Positions 1 through 8,278 of a stretch of 64,000 nt of DNA are shown piece after piece; within the stretch, counting starts at the first letter, position 1, and each line of letters opens with the position of its first letter. A program made the translations under genes and the position numbers. The stretch is taken from assembly GCF_014656295.1 (NCBI RefSeq), contig NZ_BNCD01000009.1:62001-126000 (forward strand), given 5' to 3'. The notes beneath the pieces were generated by a model that was given only the letters and a program-made list of their open reading frames with translations, did no database searches and was not told the DNA's origin. This stretch comes from Streptomyces sulfonofaciens. GTDB taxonomy: Bacteria > Actinomycetota > Actinomycetes > Streptomycetales > Streptomycetaceae.

Positions 1-482
1 TAGGCCGCGTCCAGCAGCGTGATCCGGATCCCGGCCTCCGCCGCCGCGGCGATCAGGGCCTCGCCCATGGCGTTGGGCTCCGCGTAGGGCCGGCCGCCCG
101 GCGCGTGGTGCAGGTAGTGGAACTCGCCCACGGCGGTGATCCCGGCGAGCGCCATCTCCGCGTAGACGGCCCTGGCGAGGCGGTGGTAGGTGTCCGGGGT
201 GAGCCGGTCGGCGACCGAGTACATGAGCTCGCGCCAGGTCCAGAAGGTGCCGGTGCCCACCTGCACGGTGCCGCGCAGGGCCCGGTGGAAGGCGTGGCTG
301 TGGGCGTTGGCGAGGCCGGGGACGGTCAGGCCGCGCAGTGGTTCCGCACCCGCCGGCGGGGCCGCCACCCCGGTGCGCACCGCGGTGATCCGGCCGTCGC
401 GGACGTCGACCGCGACGGCCGGTTCGACGTGCGTTGCCAGCCAGGCGTACTCCAGCCAGTACGTGGTCGTGTCCGTGGTCAC
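1..482 (-). CDS. hutF: formimidoylglutamate deiminase (HutF), 3' part outside window
   Basis: Third gene of the minus-strand hut operon; only the first 160 or so codons lie in the window. HutF deiminates N-formimino-L-glutamate to N-formyl-L-glutamate plus ammonia in histidine breakdown. The start is a GTG at 482-480 (V/M-TTDTTTYWLEYAW), with a GAGGGA ribosome site six bases upstream. The amidohydrolase metal-binding motif NAHSHAFHR is visible near residue 56, followed by GTFWTWRELMY, which is typical of HutF rather than of HutI. It lies 62 bp downstream of the M20 amidohydrolase gene. Assignment is firm; the C-terminal active-site residues cannot be checked. Confidence 0.88.
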   Translation of the reverse strand, partial: MTTDTTTYWLEYAWLATHVEPAVAVDVRDGRITAVRTGVAAPPAGAEPLRGLTVPGLANAHSHAFHRALRGTVQVGTGTFWTWRELMYSVADRLTPDTYHRLARAVYAEMALAGITAVGEFHYLHHAPGGRPYAEPNAMGEALIAAAAEAGIRITLLDAA

Positions 483-544
483 CTGTGGTCCCTCGTCGGT
501 GCGGCGTGCCGCGTCGTGGTCCTGCCCCGTGCCGTCCCCCGCCG

Positions 545-2068
545 TCACCCGGCCGGGGCTCCGGCGTGCCGGTCCCGCCCGTCCTGTGCGAGCCCGCGCA
601 GGACGCCGGCCAGGGCCCGCACCCCGGCGAGGCAGTCCTCCTCCCTGGCGTGCTCGGCCGGGGAGTGCGAGACGCCGGTGGGGTTGCGTACGAACAGCAT
701 GGCGGTGGGGACGGCCCCGGAGAGGATTCCGGCGTCGTGTCCCGCGCCGGTGGGCAGCACGGGCACGGCCCGGCCCCCGCCGTCCGCGCCCGCCCACCGC
801 GGCGCCCCGGCCGCGGCACCGGGGTCCGTGCCGCCGCCGGCCGTGCCGCCCGACAGGATGCGCCCGATCTCGTCGCGCAGCGCATGGCCGAACTCGACGA
901 GTCCGGTGGCCGATTCGCGGACCACGTCCAGCGTGGTGCCGTGTCGCCGCGCGTACTCGCGCGCGGCCTGCTCGACGGCCGCGACGACACCGTCCAGGGT
1001 CGCCTGGTCGGGTGCGCGGGAATCCAGCCAGCCGTGCACCGCGGAGGGGATGGCGTTGACGCCGTTCGGCTCCACGGCCACCTTGCCGAAGGTGGCCAGC
1101 GCCCCGGCCAGCTCCGCCTCGCGGCGGGCGGCGAGCACGGTCTCCGCGTACGTCAGCATCGGGTCGCGGCGGTCGGCCAGCCGGGTGGTGCCCGCGTGGT
1201 TGGCCTCGCCGCGGAAGTCGAAGCGCCAGCGGCCGTGCGGCCAGATGGCGGAGGCGATGCCCACCGGGTCGCCGGTCAGGTCCAGGGCGCGGCCCTGTTC
1301 CACGTGCAGTTCGACGAACGCGTCGATGCGGGCCAGCCGGTCCGGGTCCGGGCCGATGACCTCCGGGTCGTGGCCGGCCGTCGTCATCGCCTCCGGGAGG
1401 CCGACGCCGTCCGCGTCCCTGAGCCCGTACGCCTGCTCGCGGGTGAGGCGGCCCGCGGTGAGGCGGGAGCCGACGCAGGCCACGCCGAAGCGGGCGCCCT
1501 CCTCGTCACCGAAGTTGACGATGCCCAGCGGGCGGGTGAGGGGTGCGCCCGAGGAGCGCAGGGCGTCCAGGGCCGCGAACGCGGAGACGACGCCGAGCGG
1601 GCCGTCGAAGGGGCCGCCGTCCGGGACGGAGTCCAGGTGGGAACCGGTCACCACGGCGCCGCCTGCTGCGGGGTCGCCGAGCCAGGCCCACTGGTTGCCG
1701 TTCCGGTCCTCCTCGTAGGCGAGTCCCCGCGCTCCGGCCTGCGCCCGGAACCAGGCCCGGCAGTCACCGTCCGCCGCGGTCCAGGCGTACCTGCGGTACC
1801 CGCCGCTCGCCGCGGCCCGGCCGACGGGGGCGAGGTCCCGCCACATCTCGCGGAACGCGGGGTCGTCGCCGCCGCTCCACGCGGGCTCGGGCCGTGCTCC
1901 GGTGCCCGGGCCGTCCGCCCTCCCGTGCCCCCGCGGCGCGGCGCCGCCTCCCGCCGGGGAGTCCGGGGCCGCGGCGGGGGTGCCGGGGGCGGGGGTGCCG
2001 GGGGCGGGGGTGCCGGAAGACCGGGGCCCGGGAGCCGGTCGGCCGCCCGGCGGTGGGACGGCGGTCAC
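545..2068 (-). CDS. M20-family amidohydrolase (allantoate/N-carbamoyl-amino-acid amidohydrolase-like) in hut operon
   Basis: A 507-residue zinc-dependent amidase of the allantoate amidohydrolase/hydantoinase-carbamoylase group. The metal-site motifs are GSHLDSVPDGGPFDG (H144, D155), NFGDEEGARF (E189, E190), ELHVEQG and a late GAGHDA. The first 70 or so residues are an unusual Pro/Gly/Ala-rich extension containing a GTPAP repeat; the family core begins near residue 70 (AFREMWRDLAPVG). The start overlaps the hutU stop by four bases (ATGA), so translation is probably coupled. It sits between hutU and hutF with no classical hutG in view. My inference is that it cleaves N-formylglutamate or another histidine-pathway amide; the family name alone would say allantoate. 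An internal start near residue 60-70 is possible. Confidence 0.85.
   Translation of the reverse strand: MTAVPPPGGRPAPGPRSSGTPAPGTPAPGTPAAAPDSPAGGGAAPRGHGRADGPGTGARPEPAWSGGDDPAFREMWRDLAPVGRAAASGGYRRYAWTAADGDCRAWFRAQAGARGLAYEEDRNGNQWAWLGDPAAGGAVVTGSHLDSVPDGGPFDGPLGVVSAFAALDALRSSGAPLTRPLGIVNFGDEEGARFGVACVGSRLTAGRLTREQAYGLRDADGVGLPEAMTTAGHDPEVIGPDPDRLARIDAFVELHVEQGRALDLTGDPVGIASAIWPHGRWRFDFRGEANHAGTTRLADRRDPMLTYAETVLAARREAELAGALATFGKVAVEPNGVNAIPSAVHGWLDSRAPDQATLDGVVAAVEQAAREYARRHGTTLDVVRESATGLVEFGHALRDEIGRILSGGTAGGGTDPGAAAGAPRWAGADGGGRAVPVLPTGAGHDAGILSGAVPTAMLFVRNPTGVSHSPAEHAREEDCLAGVRALAGVLRGLAQDGRDRHAGAPAG
1976..2016. repeat. 15-bp tandem repeat in 5' end of the M20 gene
   Basis: About 2.7 copies of the unit gggggtgccgggggc. 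On the minus strand it encodes the repeated GTPAP segment of the N-terminal extension of the M20 amidohydrolase. The unit is a multiple of three, so copy-number change would keep the frame. Confidence 0.8.
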
Positions 2069-3723
2069 CGCTCCTCCCGCATCGGCACCCGCACCCCGCG
2101 CGCTTCGGCCACCGCCTCCGCCGTCTCGTAGCCCGCGTCGACGTGGCGGATGACACCGGTCCCGGGGTCGTTGGTCAGCACCCGGCGGATCTTCTCGCCG
2201 GCGAGGGCGGTGCCGTCCGCGACGGTCACCTGGCCCGCGTGCAGCGAACGGCCCATGCCGACCCCGCCGCCGTGGTGGACGGAGACCCAGGACGCGCCCG
2301 AGGCCACGTTCACCATGGCGTTGAGCAGCGGCCAGTCGGCGATCGCGTCGGAGCCGTCGCGCATGCCCTCGGTCTCGCGGTACGGGGACGCCACCGAGCC
2401 GGTGTCCAGGTGGTCGCGGCCGATGGCGAGCGGCGCCGACAGCTCACCGCTGGCCACCATGTCGTTGAACCGCTCGCCCGCGCGGTCCCGCTCGCCGTAC
2501 CCGAGCCAGCAGATCCGGGCCGGCAGCCCCTGGAAGTGGACGCGCTCACCGGCCAGCCTGATCCAGCGGGCCAGCGACTCGTTCTCCGGGAAGAGGTCGA
2601 GGATGGCGCGGTCGGTGGCCGCGATGTCCTTCGGGTCGCCGGACAGCGCCGCCCACCGGAAGGGGCCCTTGCCCTCGCAGAACAGCGGCCGGATGTACGC
2701 GGGCACGAACCCGGGGAAGTCGAAGGCGCGCTCGTAGCCGGCGAGCTTGGCCTCACCGCGGATGGAGTTGCCGTAGTCGAAGACCTCCGCACCCGCGTCC
2801 TTGAAGCCGACCATGGCCTCCACGTGCCGGGCCATCGACTCGCGGGCGCGCTGGGTGAAGTCGGCGGGCTTCTCGGCCGCGTAGCCGGCCATGTCCTCGA
2901 AGGCCATGCCGAGCGGCAGGTACGCGAGCGGGTCGTGGGCGCTGGTCTGGTCGGTCACGATGTCGATGGGCGCGCCCTCGGCGAGTAGCCGCGGCAGCAG
3001 CTCGGCGGCGTTGCCCAGCAGGCCGATGGAGAGCGGCCGGCGCGCGTCGCGCGCCTCGACGGCGAGCCGCAGCGCCTCGGCCGGCGAGTCGGCGCGCACG
3101 TCCAGGTAGCGGTGCTCGATGCGGCGCTCGATGGCACGCGGGTCGCAGTCGATGCAGATGGCGACGCCGTCGTTCATGGTGACGGCGAGCGGCTGGGCGC
3201 CGCCCATGCCGCCGAGTCCGGCGGTGAGCGTGATCGTCCCGGCGAGCGAGCCGCCGAACCGCTTCGCGGCGACCGCGGCGAAGGTCTCGTAGGTGCCCTG
3301 GAGGATGCCCTGTGTGCCGATGTAGATCCAGGACCCGGCAGTCATCTGCCCGTACATCGTCAGCCCCAGCGCCTCCAGGCGGCGGAACTCCTCCCAGGTG
3401 GCCCAGTCGCCGACCAGGTTGGAGTTGGCGATGAGCACGCGCGGCGCCCATTCATGGGTGGTGAGCACACCGACGGGGCGTCCCGACTGCACCAGCATCG
3501 TCTCGTCGCCCTTGAGCGTCTCAAGGGTGCGCACCATGGCGTCGAAGGAGCGCCAGTCGCGGGCGGCCTTGCCGGTGCCTCCGTAGACGACCAGCCGCTC
3601 GGGGTGCTCGGCGACCTCGGGGTCGAGGTTGTTCTGGAGCATGCGCAGGGCGGCTTCCTGCGGCCAGCCCAGGGCGGTCAGCCCGGTGCCGCGCGGGGCT
3701 CGTACGGGACGGGGTCCTGCCAT
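2065..3723 (-). CDS. hutU: urocanate hydratase (urocanase)
   Basis: A 552-residue urocanase, the second step of histidine degradation (urocanate to imidazolone propionate, with NAD+ as bound cofactor). The N-terminal part shows NNLDPEVAEHPERLVVYGG and GGTGKAARDW. A Gly-rich NAD-binding region (TAGLGGMGGAQPLAV) lies near the middle. Length is normal for the family. The ATG at 3723 follows a strong GAGGAGG ribosome site. It is the first gene of a minus-strand operon continuing into the M20 amidohydrolase (4-bp overlap) and hutF. A consensus-like promoter and a palindrome lie 40-70 bp upstream. Confidence 0.97.
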   Translation of the reverse strand: MAGPRPVRAPRGTGLTALGWPQEAALRMLQNNLDPEVAEHPERLVVYGGTGKAARDWRSFDAMVRTLETLKGDETMLVQSGRPVGVLTTHEWAPRVLIANSNLVGDWATWEEFRRLEALGLTMYGQMTAGSWIYIGTQGILQGTYETFAAVAAKRFGGSLAGTITLTAGLGGMGGAQPLAVTMNDGVAICIDCDPRAIERRIEHRYLDVRADSPAEALRLAVEARDARRPLSIGLLGNAAELLPRLLAEGAPIDIVTDQTSAHDPLAYLPLGMAFEDMAGYAAEKPADFTQRARESMARHVEAMVGFKDAGAEVFDYGNSIRGEAKLAGYERAFDFPGFVPAYIRPLFCEGKGPFRWAALSGDPKDIAATDRAILDLFPENESLARWIRLAGERVHFQGLPARICWLGYGERDRAGERFNDMVASGELSAPLAIGRDHLDTGSVASPYRETEGMRDGSDAIADWPLLNAMVNVASGASWVSVHHGGGVGMGRSLHAGQVTVADGTALAGEKIRRVLTNDPGTGVIRHVDAGYETAEAVAEARGVRVPMREER

Positions 3724-3754
3724 GGTGTGCCTCCTCGCGGACCGTTGGGGTCGT

Positions 3755-3779
3755 TATTCACATCCTGATCCTCTGAATA
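3755..3779. promoter_or_regulatory. operator-like inverted repeat at hutU promoter
   Basis: TATTCA at 3755-3760 and TGAATA at 3774-3779 form a perfect inverted repeat with 13 bases between. It spans the spacer and -10 element of the hutU promoter, where a repressor would block transcription. The binding protein is unknown; the RpiR-type regulator at 8279-9112 is one candidate by proximity only. Confidence 0.5.
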
Positions 3780-3790
3780 GAACTAGTCAA
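3762..3790 (-). promoter_or_regulatory. hutU promoter
   Basis: On the minus strand, TTGACT (-35, 3790-3785), exactly 17 bases, then CAGGAT (-10, 3767-3762). This is close to the major vegetative (HrdB-type) consensus in Streptomyces. The -10 is about 40 bp before the hutU ATG. Confidence 0.65.
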
Positions 3791-4319
3791 CAAGTCGCTG
3801 TGCGCCAGGCGCGGCACGGACCCCGCCGCCGTCGGCCGACCGGCCCCCGGACGCGGCCCGCCGTCCGTAGTGGTTGGCTGGAACACAGCGGGGGACCCAG
3901 AGCGTTGGCTCCACCGCAGCGCACGGCGTGGACCGACCGCGGCACACGGCGCGGCCCCCGGCCGCGGCGGACGGCGCGGACCAGTGGACGGGCGGTGGCC
4001 GCGTGCCCTCGACGGGGCGCACGCGAAGCACCGCGGAACGGACGGACCGGGGCCTATGGACGACATACACGAGGACGAGCAGACGGCCCCGCGCCCGGCG
4101 GTCGCCGGGCATCCGGCACCGCGGCCGGGCACCGGGACCTCGGGCGGCGGCGATCCGGATCACGCGGCGCCGGGCGGCTTCGCCACCGGTCCCGGACGGC
4201 ACTCGGGTCCCGGGCGGCACTCCGGCTCCGAGCCGCTCCCCGGCTCGGGCGCGCGCCGCGCCGCCCCTGTGGTGCGGCGCACACCCGTGGGAGCCGGTTG
4301 CGCGCCGGGGGACCCCGCG
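3791..4319. other. intergenic region, possible extended N-terminus of the next gene
   Basis: The frame of the downstream decarboxylase is open back through this stretch, with an ATG at 4056 (MDDIHEDEQTAPRP). It would add about 88 Pro/Gly/Arg-rich residues with no family similarity. I see no other gene here. Confidence 0.4.
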
Positions 4320-5750
4320 ATGCGCCGTGACGCCGCCGTCCGGGCGGCCGTGGCGCAGGGCCTGGTGGGACCGGAAACCCCGATCGTGGCGCTGCTCGAC
4401 GTCGCCGGGATCCGCGAGTCCGCGGCCCTGCTGCGGGAGGCGTTCGCCGCGGTGGCCGCACCCGGCACACCCGTGCTGCACGCCTTCGCGGTGAAGGCCG
4501 CACCGCTGGTCCCCGTGCTGCGGCTGCTGCGCGACGCGGGCCTCGGCGCGGAGGTGGCGAGCGCCGGTGAGCTGGCCCTGTCCCGCGCCGCCGGCATCCC
4601 GGCCGCGGACACCGTGCTCGACTCCCCCGCCAAGACGCCCGGAGAGCTGCGCCAGGCCCTGGCGCTGGGCATCGCCGTCAACGCGGACAACGCCCAGGAG
4701 CTGGCCCGGCTCGACGCCCTGGTGGCCGCTTCCGGGCCCGGGGACGGCACGGCGGGCGCCACGGCCCGCGGCGCCGGTGCCCCGCTCGGCATCCGGGTGA
4801 ACCCGCAGATCGGCGGCGGCACCATCGAGGCGCTCTCGACGGCCACGGCCACCTCCAAGTTCGGAGTCGCCCTGCGCGACGAGGGCGCCCGCGCGTGGGT
4901 GGTCCGCGCCTACCTGGAGAGGCCCTGGCTGACCCGGCTGCACACCCACTCGGGCTCCCAGGGCGTCCCCCTCGAACTGATCGCCCAGGGCCTTGCGGCC
5001 ACCTACGAGCTGGCGGAGGAGATCAACGCCAGGGCCGGGCGGCAGCAGATCGACAGCATCGACATCGGCGGCGGCCTGCCGGTGAACTTCTCCTCCGACG
5101 AGCAGACCCCGACCTACACGGAGTACGCCCGGCTGCTCGCCGACCGGGTGCCGGGGCTCTTCGACGGACGGTACGGCCTCGTGACCGAGTTCGGCCGGTC
5201 GCTGCTCGCCAAGCACGGCACCGTGCTGGCCCGGGTGGAGTACACCAAGACCTCCGGGGGCCGCCCGATCGCCGTCACCCACGCGGGCGTGCAGATCGCC
5301 GCCCGCACCGTCTACGCACCGGAGTCCTGGCCGCTGAGGATCGCCGGGTACGACGCCGGGGGCCGGCCGAGGACGGGCGACGAGGTGGTCCAGGACGTCG
5401 CGGGGCCCGCGTGCTTCGCGGGTGACCTGCTCGCCCGGGACCGGGCCATGCCGCTGCTCCGCCCCGGCGACTACGCCGCCGTACTGGACACCGGCGCCTA
5501 CTACTTCGCGCACCACTACGCGTACAACTCGCTGCCGCGTCCTGCGGTGTTCGGCTTCGCGGTGGACGAGGCGTACGGGGCGCAGGGGACGGACGGGGCC
5601 GACGGGCCCGATGGGGCAGCCATTGCCGATGGGGCCGACGGGGCCGGGGCCGACGTGCGGTTCGCCGTGGTGCGCCCCGCCCAGACCACCGAGGAGATCG
5701 TGGCCGAGTCGGGCGGCGCGCACGCCGCGTCACTCGTCCGCGGCCTCTGA
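4320..5750 (+). CDS. PLP-dependent fold-III decarboxylase, diaminopimelate/ornithine decarboxylase-like
   Basis: A 476-residue alanine-racemase-fold decarboxylase. Visible features are the PLP lysine in HAFAVKAAP (K59), HTHSGSQG near residue 208, the phosphate-binding DIGGGLPV, and GPACFAGD, whose cysteine (C365) occupies the place of the catalytic Cys of the C(E)SGD motif. The canonical CESGD is here CFAGD, so the substrate may differ from meso-diaminopimelate. A low-complexity Gly/Ala/Asp segment (GADGPDGAAIADGADG) interrupts the C-terminus. The start at 4320 has GGGGGA seven bases upstream and gives the usual family length; an ATG at 4056 is the alternative. It is followed by an amino-acid permease on the same strand, which suggests linked uptake and decarboxylation of an amino acid. 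It is probably not the housekeeping lysA. Confidence 0.85.
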   Translation: MRRDAAVRAAVAQGLVGPETPIVALLDVAGIRESAALLREAFAAVAAPGTPVLHAFAVKAAPLVPVLRLLRDAGLGAEVASAGELALSRAAGIPAADTVLDSPAKTPGELRQALALGIAVNADNAQELARLDALVAASGPGDGTAGATARGAGAPLGIRVNPQIGGGTIEALSTATATSKFGVALRDEGARAWVVRAYLERPWLTRLHTHSGSQGVPLELIAQGLAATYELAEEINARAGRQQIDSIDIGGGLPVNFSSDEQTPTYTEYARLLADRVPGLFDGRYGLVTEFGRSLLAKHGTVLARVEYTKTSGGRPIAVTHAGVQIAARTVYAPESWPLRIAGYDAGGRPRTGDEVVQDVAGPACFAGDLLARDRAMPLLRPGDYAAVLDTGAYYFAHHYAYNSLPRPAVFGFAVDEAYGAQGTDGADGPDGAAIADGADGAGADVRFAVVRPAQTTEEIVAESGGAHAASLVRGL

Positions 5751-5890
5751 GGCCACCCGAAGGCGGGTACGCGGGCGGCAGCAGGCATTCCGCCCCCGGG
5801 GAGAGGGCATCCACACCTTCACACCTGGTCGGCGTCCCGGTCGGCCGTGCACGGCCGACCGGGAGCCGTCGAGAGGTCCGGGAGGCTGCC

Positions 5891-7252
5891 TTGTCCACCG
5901 CGCGAACGTCCACCGGAACGGCGAACGCCGAGGAAGGTGCGCTCAAGCGTGCCATCGGCCCCAGGCTGCTGATCCTCTTCGTGGTCGGCGACATCCTCGG
6001 CACCGGCATCTACGCGACCACGGGCAAGGTCGCCGGGAAGGTCGGCGGCGCCCTGTGGGTGCCGTTCGCGATCGGCTTCGTCGTCGCCGTCCTCACGGCG
6101 GCCTCGTACGTGGAGCTGGTCGGCAAGTACCCGAAGGCGGCGGGTGCGGCGCTCTACACGCAGAAGGCGTTCGGGCTGCCGTTCGTCACCTTCATCGTCG
6201 CCTTCATGGTGATGTGCTCCGGCCTGTCGTCGGCGAGCGCGGCCGCCCGCGCCTTCGGCGGCGACTACCTGGGCGAGCTGACCGGCGGCGCCGTGCCGCC
6301 CACCCTGGTCGCGATCCTCTTCGTCCTGCTGCTCGCCGCGCTCAACCTGCGCGGCGTCGCGGAGTCCGTCAAGGCGAACGTGGTGCTGACACTGGTCGAG
6401 CTGACGGGTCTGCTGATCGTCCTCGCGATCGGCGCCTACGCGGTGTTCACCGGTGCCGGCGAGCCCTCGCGGCTGACCGACTTCGAGGCGAACGGCACGG
6501 GGTACGCGCTGTTCAGCGGTGTGCTCGGGGCCACGGCCCTCGGCTTCTTCGCCTTCGTCGGCTTCGAGGACTCCGTCAACATGGCCGAGGAGACGCAGGA
6601 TCCTGTGCGCACCTTTCCGCGTGCCGTCTTCATCGGGGTCGCCGTCACCGGCACCATCTACGTGCTGGTCGCCCTGGTCTCCTCGCTGCTGGTCGACCAC
6701 CGCACCCTGGAGGGTTCGAGCGGCCCGCTGCTGGAGGTGGTGAAGGCGGGCGGCATCGACTTCCCGCACAAGCTCTTCGCGGTGATCGCGCTGTTCGCGG
6801 TCAGCAACAGCGCGCTGATCAACATCATGATGGCCTCGCGGCTCTGCTACGGCATGGCGAACGAGCGGATCCTGCCCCGCGCCATGGGGCGCGTCCTGCC
6901 CCGCCGCCGCACCCCCGTCGTCGGCATCGTCTTCGTCTCGCTGCTCGCCGTCGGGCTGGTCTGCACCGGTGAGATCGAGGGGCTCGGCGACACGACGGCG
7001 TTCCTGCTGCTGTGCGTCTTCGCGGTGGTCAACGTCTGCGTACTGGTACTGCGCCGCGACCGCGTCGCACACGAGCACTTCCGGGCGCCGACGGCACTGC
7101 CGGTGCTCGGCGCCGTCACCGCGCTCGTCCTCGCCAGTCCGCTCGCGGACCGCCCCCTCGACGTGTACGTCCGCGCGGGGGTCCTGGTGGTCGTCGGCGT
7201 CGTGCTCTGGGGGGTCAACAGGCTGGTGCTGCGGGCGCGCGCGGAAGGTTGA
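5891..7252 (+). CDS. APC-family amino acid permease
   Basis: A 453-residue polytopic membrane protein with about 12 hydrophobic segments. The N-terminal GDILGTGIYATTGKVAGKVG motif is typical of the APC superfamily, and GFFAFVGFEDSVNMAEET is the conserved helix-6/loop region. The start is a TTG at 5891 with GGGAGG six bases upstream. It lies 140 bp after the PLP decarboxylase on the same strand and may supply its substrate. The transported amino acid cannot be read from sequence. Confidence 0.93.
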   Translation: MSTARTSTGTANAEEGALKRAIGPRLLILFVVGDILGTGIYATTGKVAGKVGGALWVPFAIGFVVAVLTAASYVELVGKYPKAAGAALYTQKAFGLPFVTFIVAFMVMCSGLSSASAAARAFGGDYLGELTGGAVPPTLVAILFVLLLAALNLRGVAESVKANVVLTLVELTGLLIVLAIGAYAVFTGAGEPSRLTDFEANGTGYALFSGVLGATALGFFAFVGFEDSVNMAEETQDPVRTFPRAVFIGVAVTGTIYVLVALVSSLLVDHRTLEGSSGPLLEVVKAGGIDFPHKLFAVIALFAVSNSALINIMMASRLCYGMANERILPRAMGRVLPRRRTPVVGIVFVSLLAVGLVCTGEIEGLGDTTAFLLLCVFAVVNVCVLVLRRDRVAHEHFRAPTALPVLGAVTALVLASPLADRPLDVYVRAGVLVVVGVVLWGVNRLVLRARAEG

Positions 7253-7315
7253 GGGCGCGTCGGGCGGGGCGGCGCACGGTGCGCGGTGCGCGGTGCGCGG
7301 CGCCCGGGGGGAGCC

Positions 7316-7885
7316 TCAGCGGCGGCGGGCGCCGCCGGGTGCCGCGTCCCCCGCGGCGAGGCCGGTCGCGCGGTACGCCTTGACGCGGCGGCCGGCGGGG
7401 CGGCCGGTGCGTTCGGTGAGCCAGTCGACCCGGACCCACAGCAGATCCGCCTCGCGGCGCTCGCGGCGGCCCAGCCACAGGGCCTTCAGCCACAGCCCGG
7501 CACCGCACCCGGCGAGCAGCATGCCGCCGGCCGCGGGCACCGCGAAGGCGGAGGCGACCGCCGCGGCGAAGCCGCCCACCAGCCACCAGCGGTGGCCGCG
7601 CCGCCAGTTGCGCGCCGTCACCCGCCGGTCCTGGAGCACGTCGTTCCTGCCCGCGCGGACGGCACCGCGGGCCAGTGCCGCGTACCGCTTCCTGCGGACA
7701 CCGCCCACGCAGGCCGCCGCCACCAGGAAGAGCGCCGCCCCGGCGAGCACACCGATGCGCCGCCCCGTCAGGCCCGGTATCAGCAGCCCGATTCCGGCTG
7801 CCACCACACCGAGCCACCACAGGGGCGCCGCCCCGGCCCGCACCACCACCGCCACCCGGGCCAGTCCCTGCCCTCCGCGCGCCAC
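7316..7885 (-). CDS. hypothetical membrane protein
   Basis: A 189-residue protein with two hydrophobic pairs (WWLGVVAAGIGLLIPGL and VLAGAALFLVAAACVG; then WWLVGGFAAAVASAFAV and GMLLAGCGAGLWLKALWLG) separated by a basic segment RKRYAALARGAVRAGR. This suggests four membrane helices and a basic C-terminal tail. The start is a GTG at 7885 with AGGAGG six bases upstream; an in-frame start at 7918 lacks a ribosome site. It is convergent with the permease gene. I do not recognise the family. Confidence 0.7.
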   Translation of the reverse strand: MARGGQGLARVAVVVRAGAAPLWWLGVVAAGIGLLIPGLTGRRIGVLAGAALFLVAAACVGGVRRKRYAALARGAVRAGRNDVLQDRRVTARNWRRGHRWWLVGGFAAAVASAFAVPAAGGMLLAGCGAGLWLKALWLGRRERREADLLWVRVDWLTERTGRPAGRRVKAYRATGLAAGDAAPGGARRR

Positions 7886-8278
7886 GTCCCGCCTCCTCGG
7901 CCGACCTCGGGCCACCACGGCCCCTCACACCGGTACGCCTCCGCCCGGCCGGGGCCGGGAGGAGTGATCGGCCGGGGAGGTTAGCGGGTGTTTCTGAGGA
8001 CGGCATGAGAGACGATCGGAACGGGTGCGCGGCACCCCTCGGACGCACGGGGTGCGGGGGTTACCCGGACGCAGGGGGTGCACCGGGCGTGCGAGACACG
8101 CGGGGCGCATGCCTGTCACGCCGGCGCATGCCTGCCACGCCGGCGCATGCTGGTCACGCCGGCCCGCACGCATCGACCGGTGGTCGGCAGACGACGGCGC
8201 CGCCGGCGGACGGCGCCGGGGGCCGGACGGCGGACGGCGGACAGTGCCGGGGAGGCCGGGCGACGGACAGCGGACGGC
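7886..8278. other. non-coding stretch with short repeats
   Basis: About 390 bp without a convincing gene. It holds the 19-bp triplicate at 8105-8161 and, near 8221-8280, a run of GCGGACGG-like units. The frames that stay open here have no recognisable content. Confidence 0.5.
8105..8161. repeat. 19-bp tandem repeat, three copies
   Basis: Unit gcgcatgcctgtcacgccg, at 8105-8123, 8124-8142 and 8143-8161, with one to three differences between copies. Each copy carries GCATGC and a CACGCCG segment. It lies in the non-coding gap 117 bp past the stop of the RpiR-type gene. Confidence 0.8.

Noticed and set aside
5819..7078. Open frame antisense to the amino-acid permease
   Set aside because: Asp/Glu/His/Arg-rich shadow of the permease codons with no motif.
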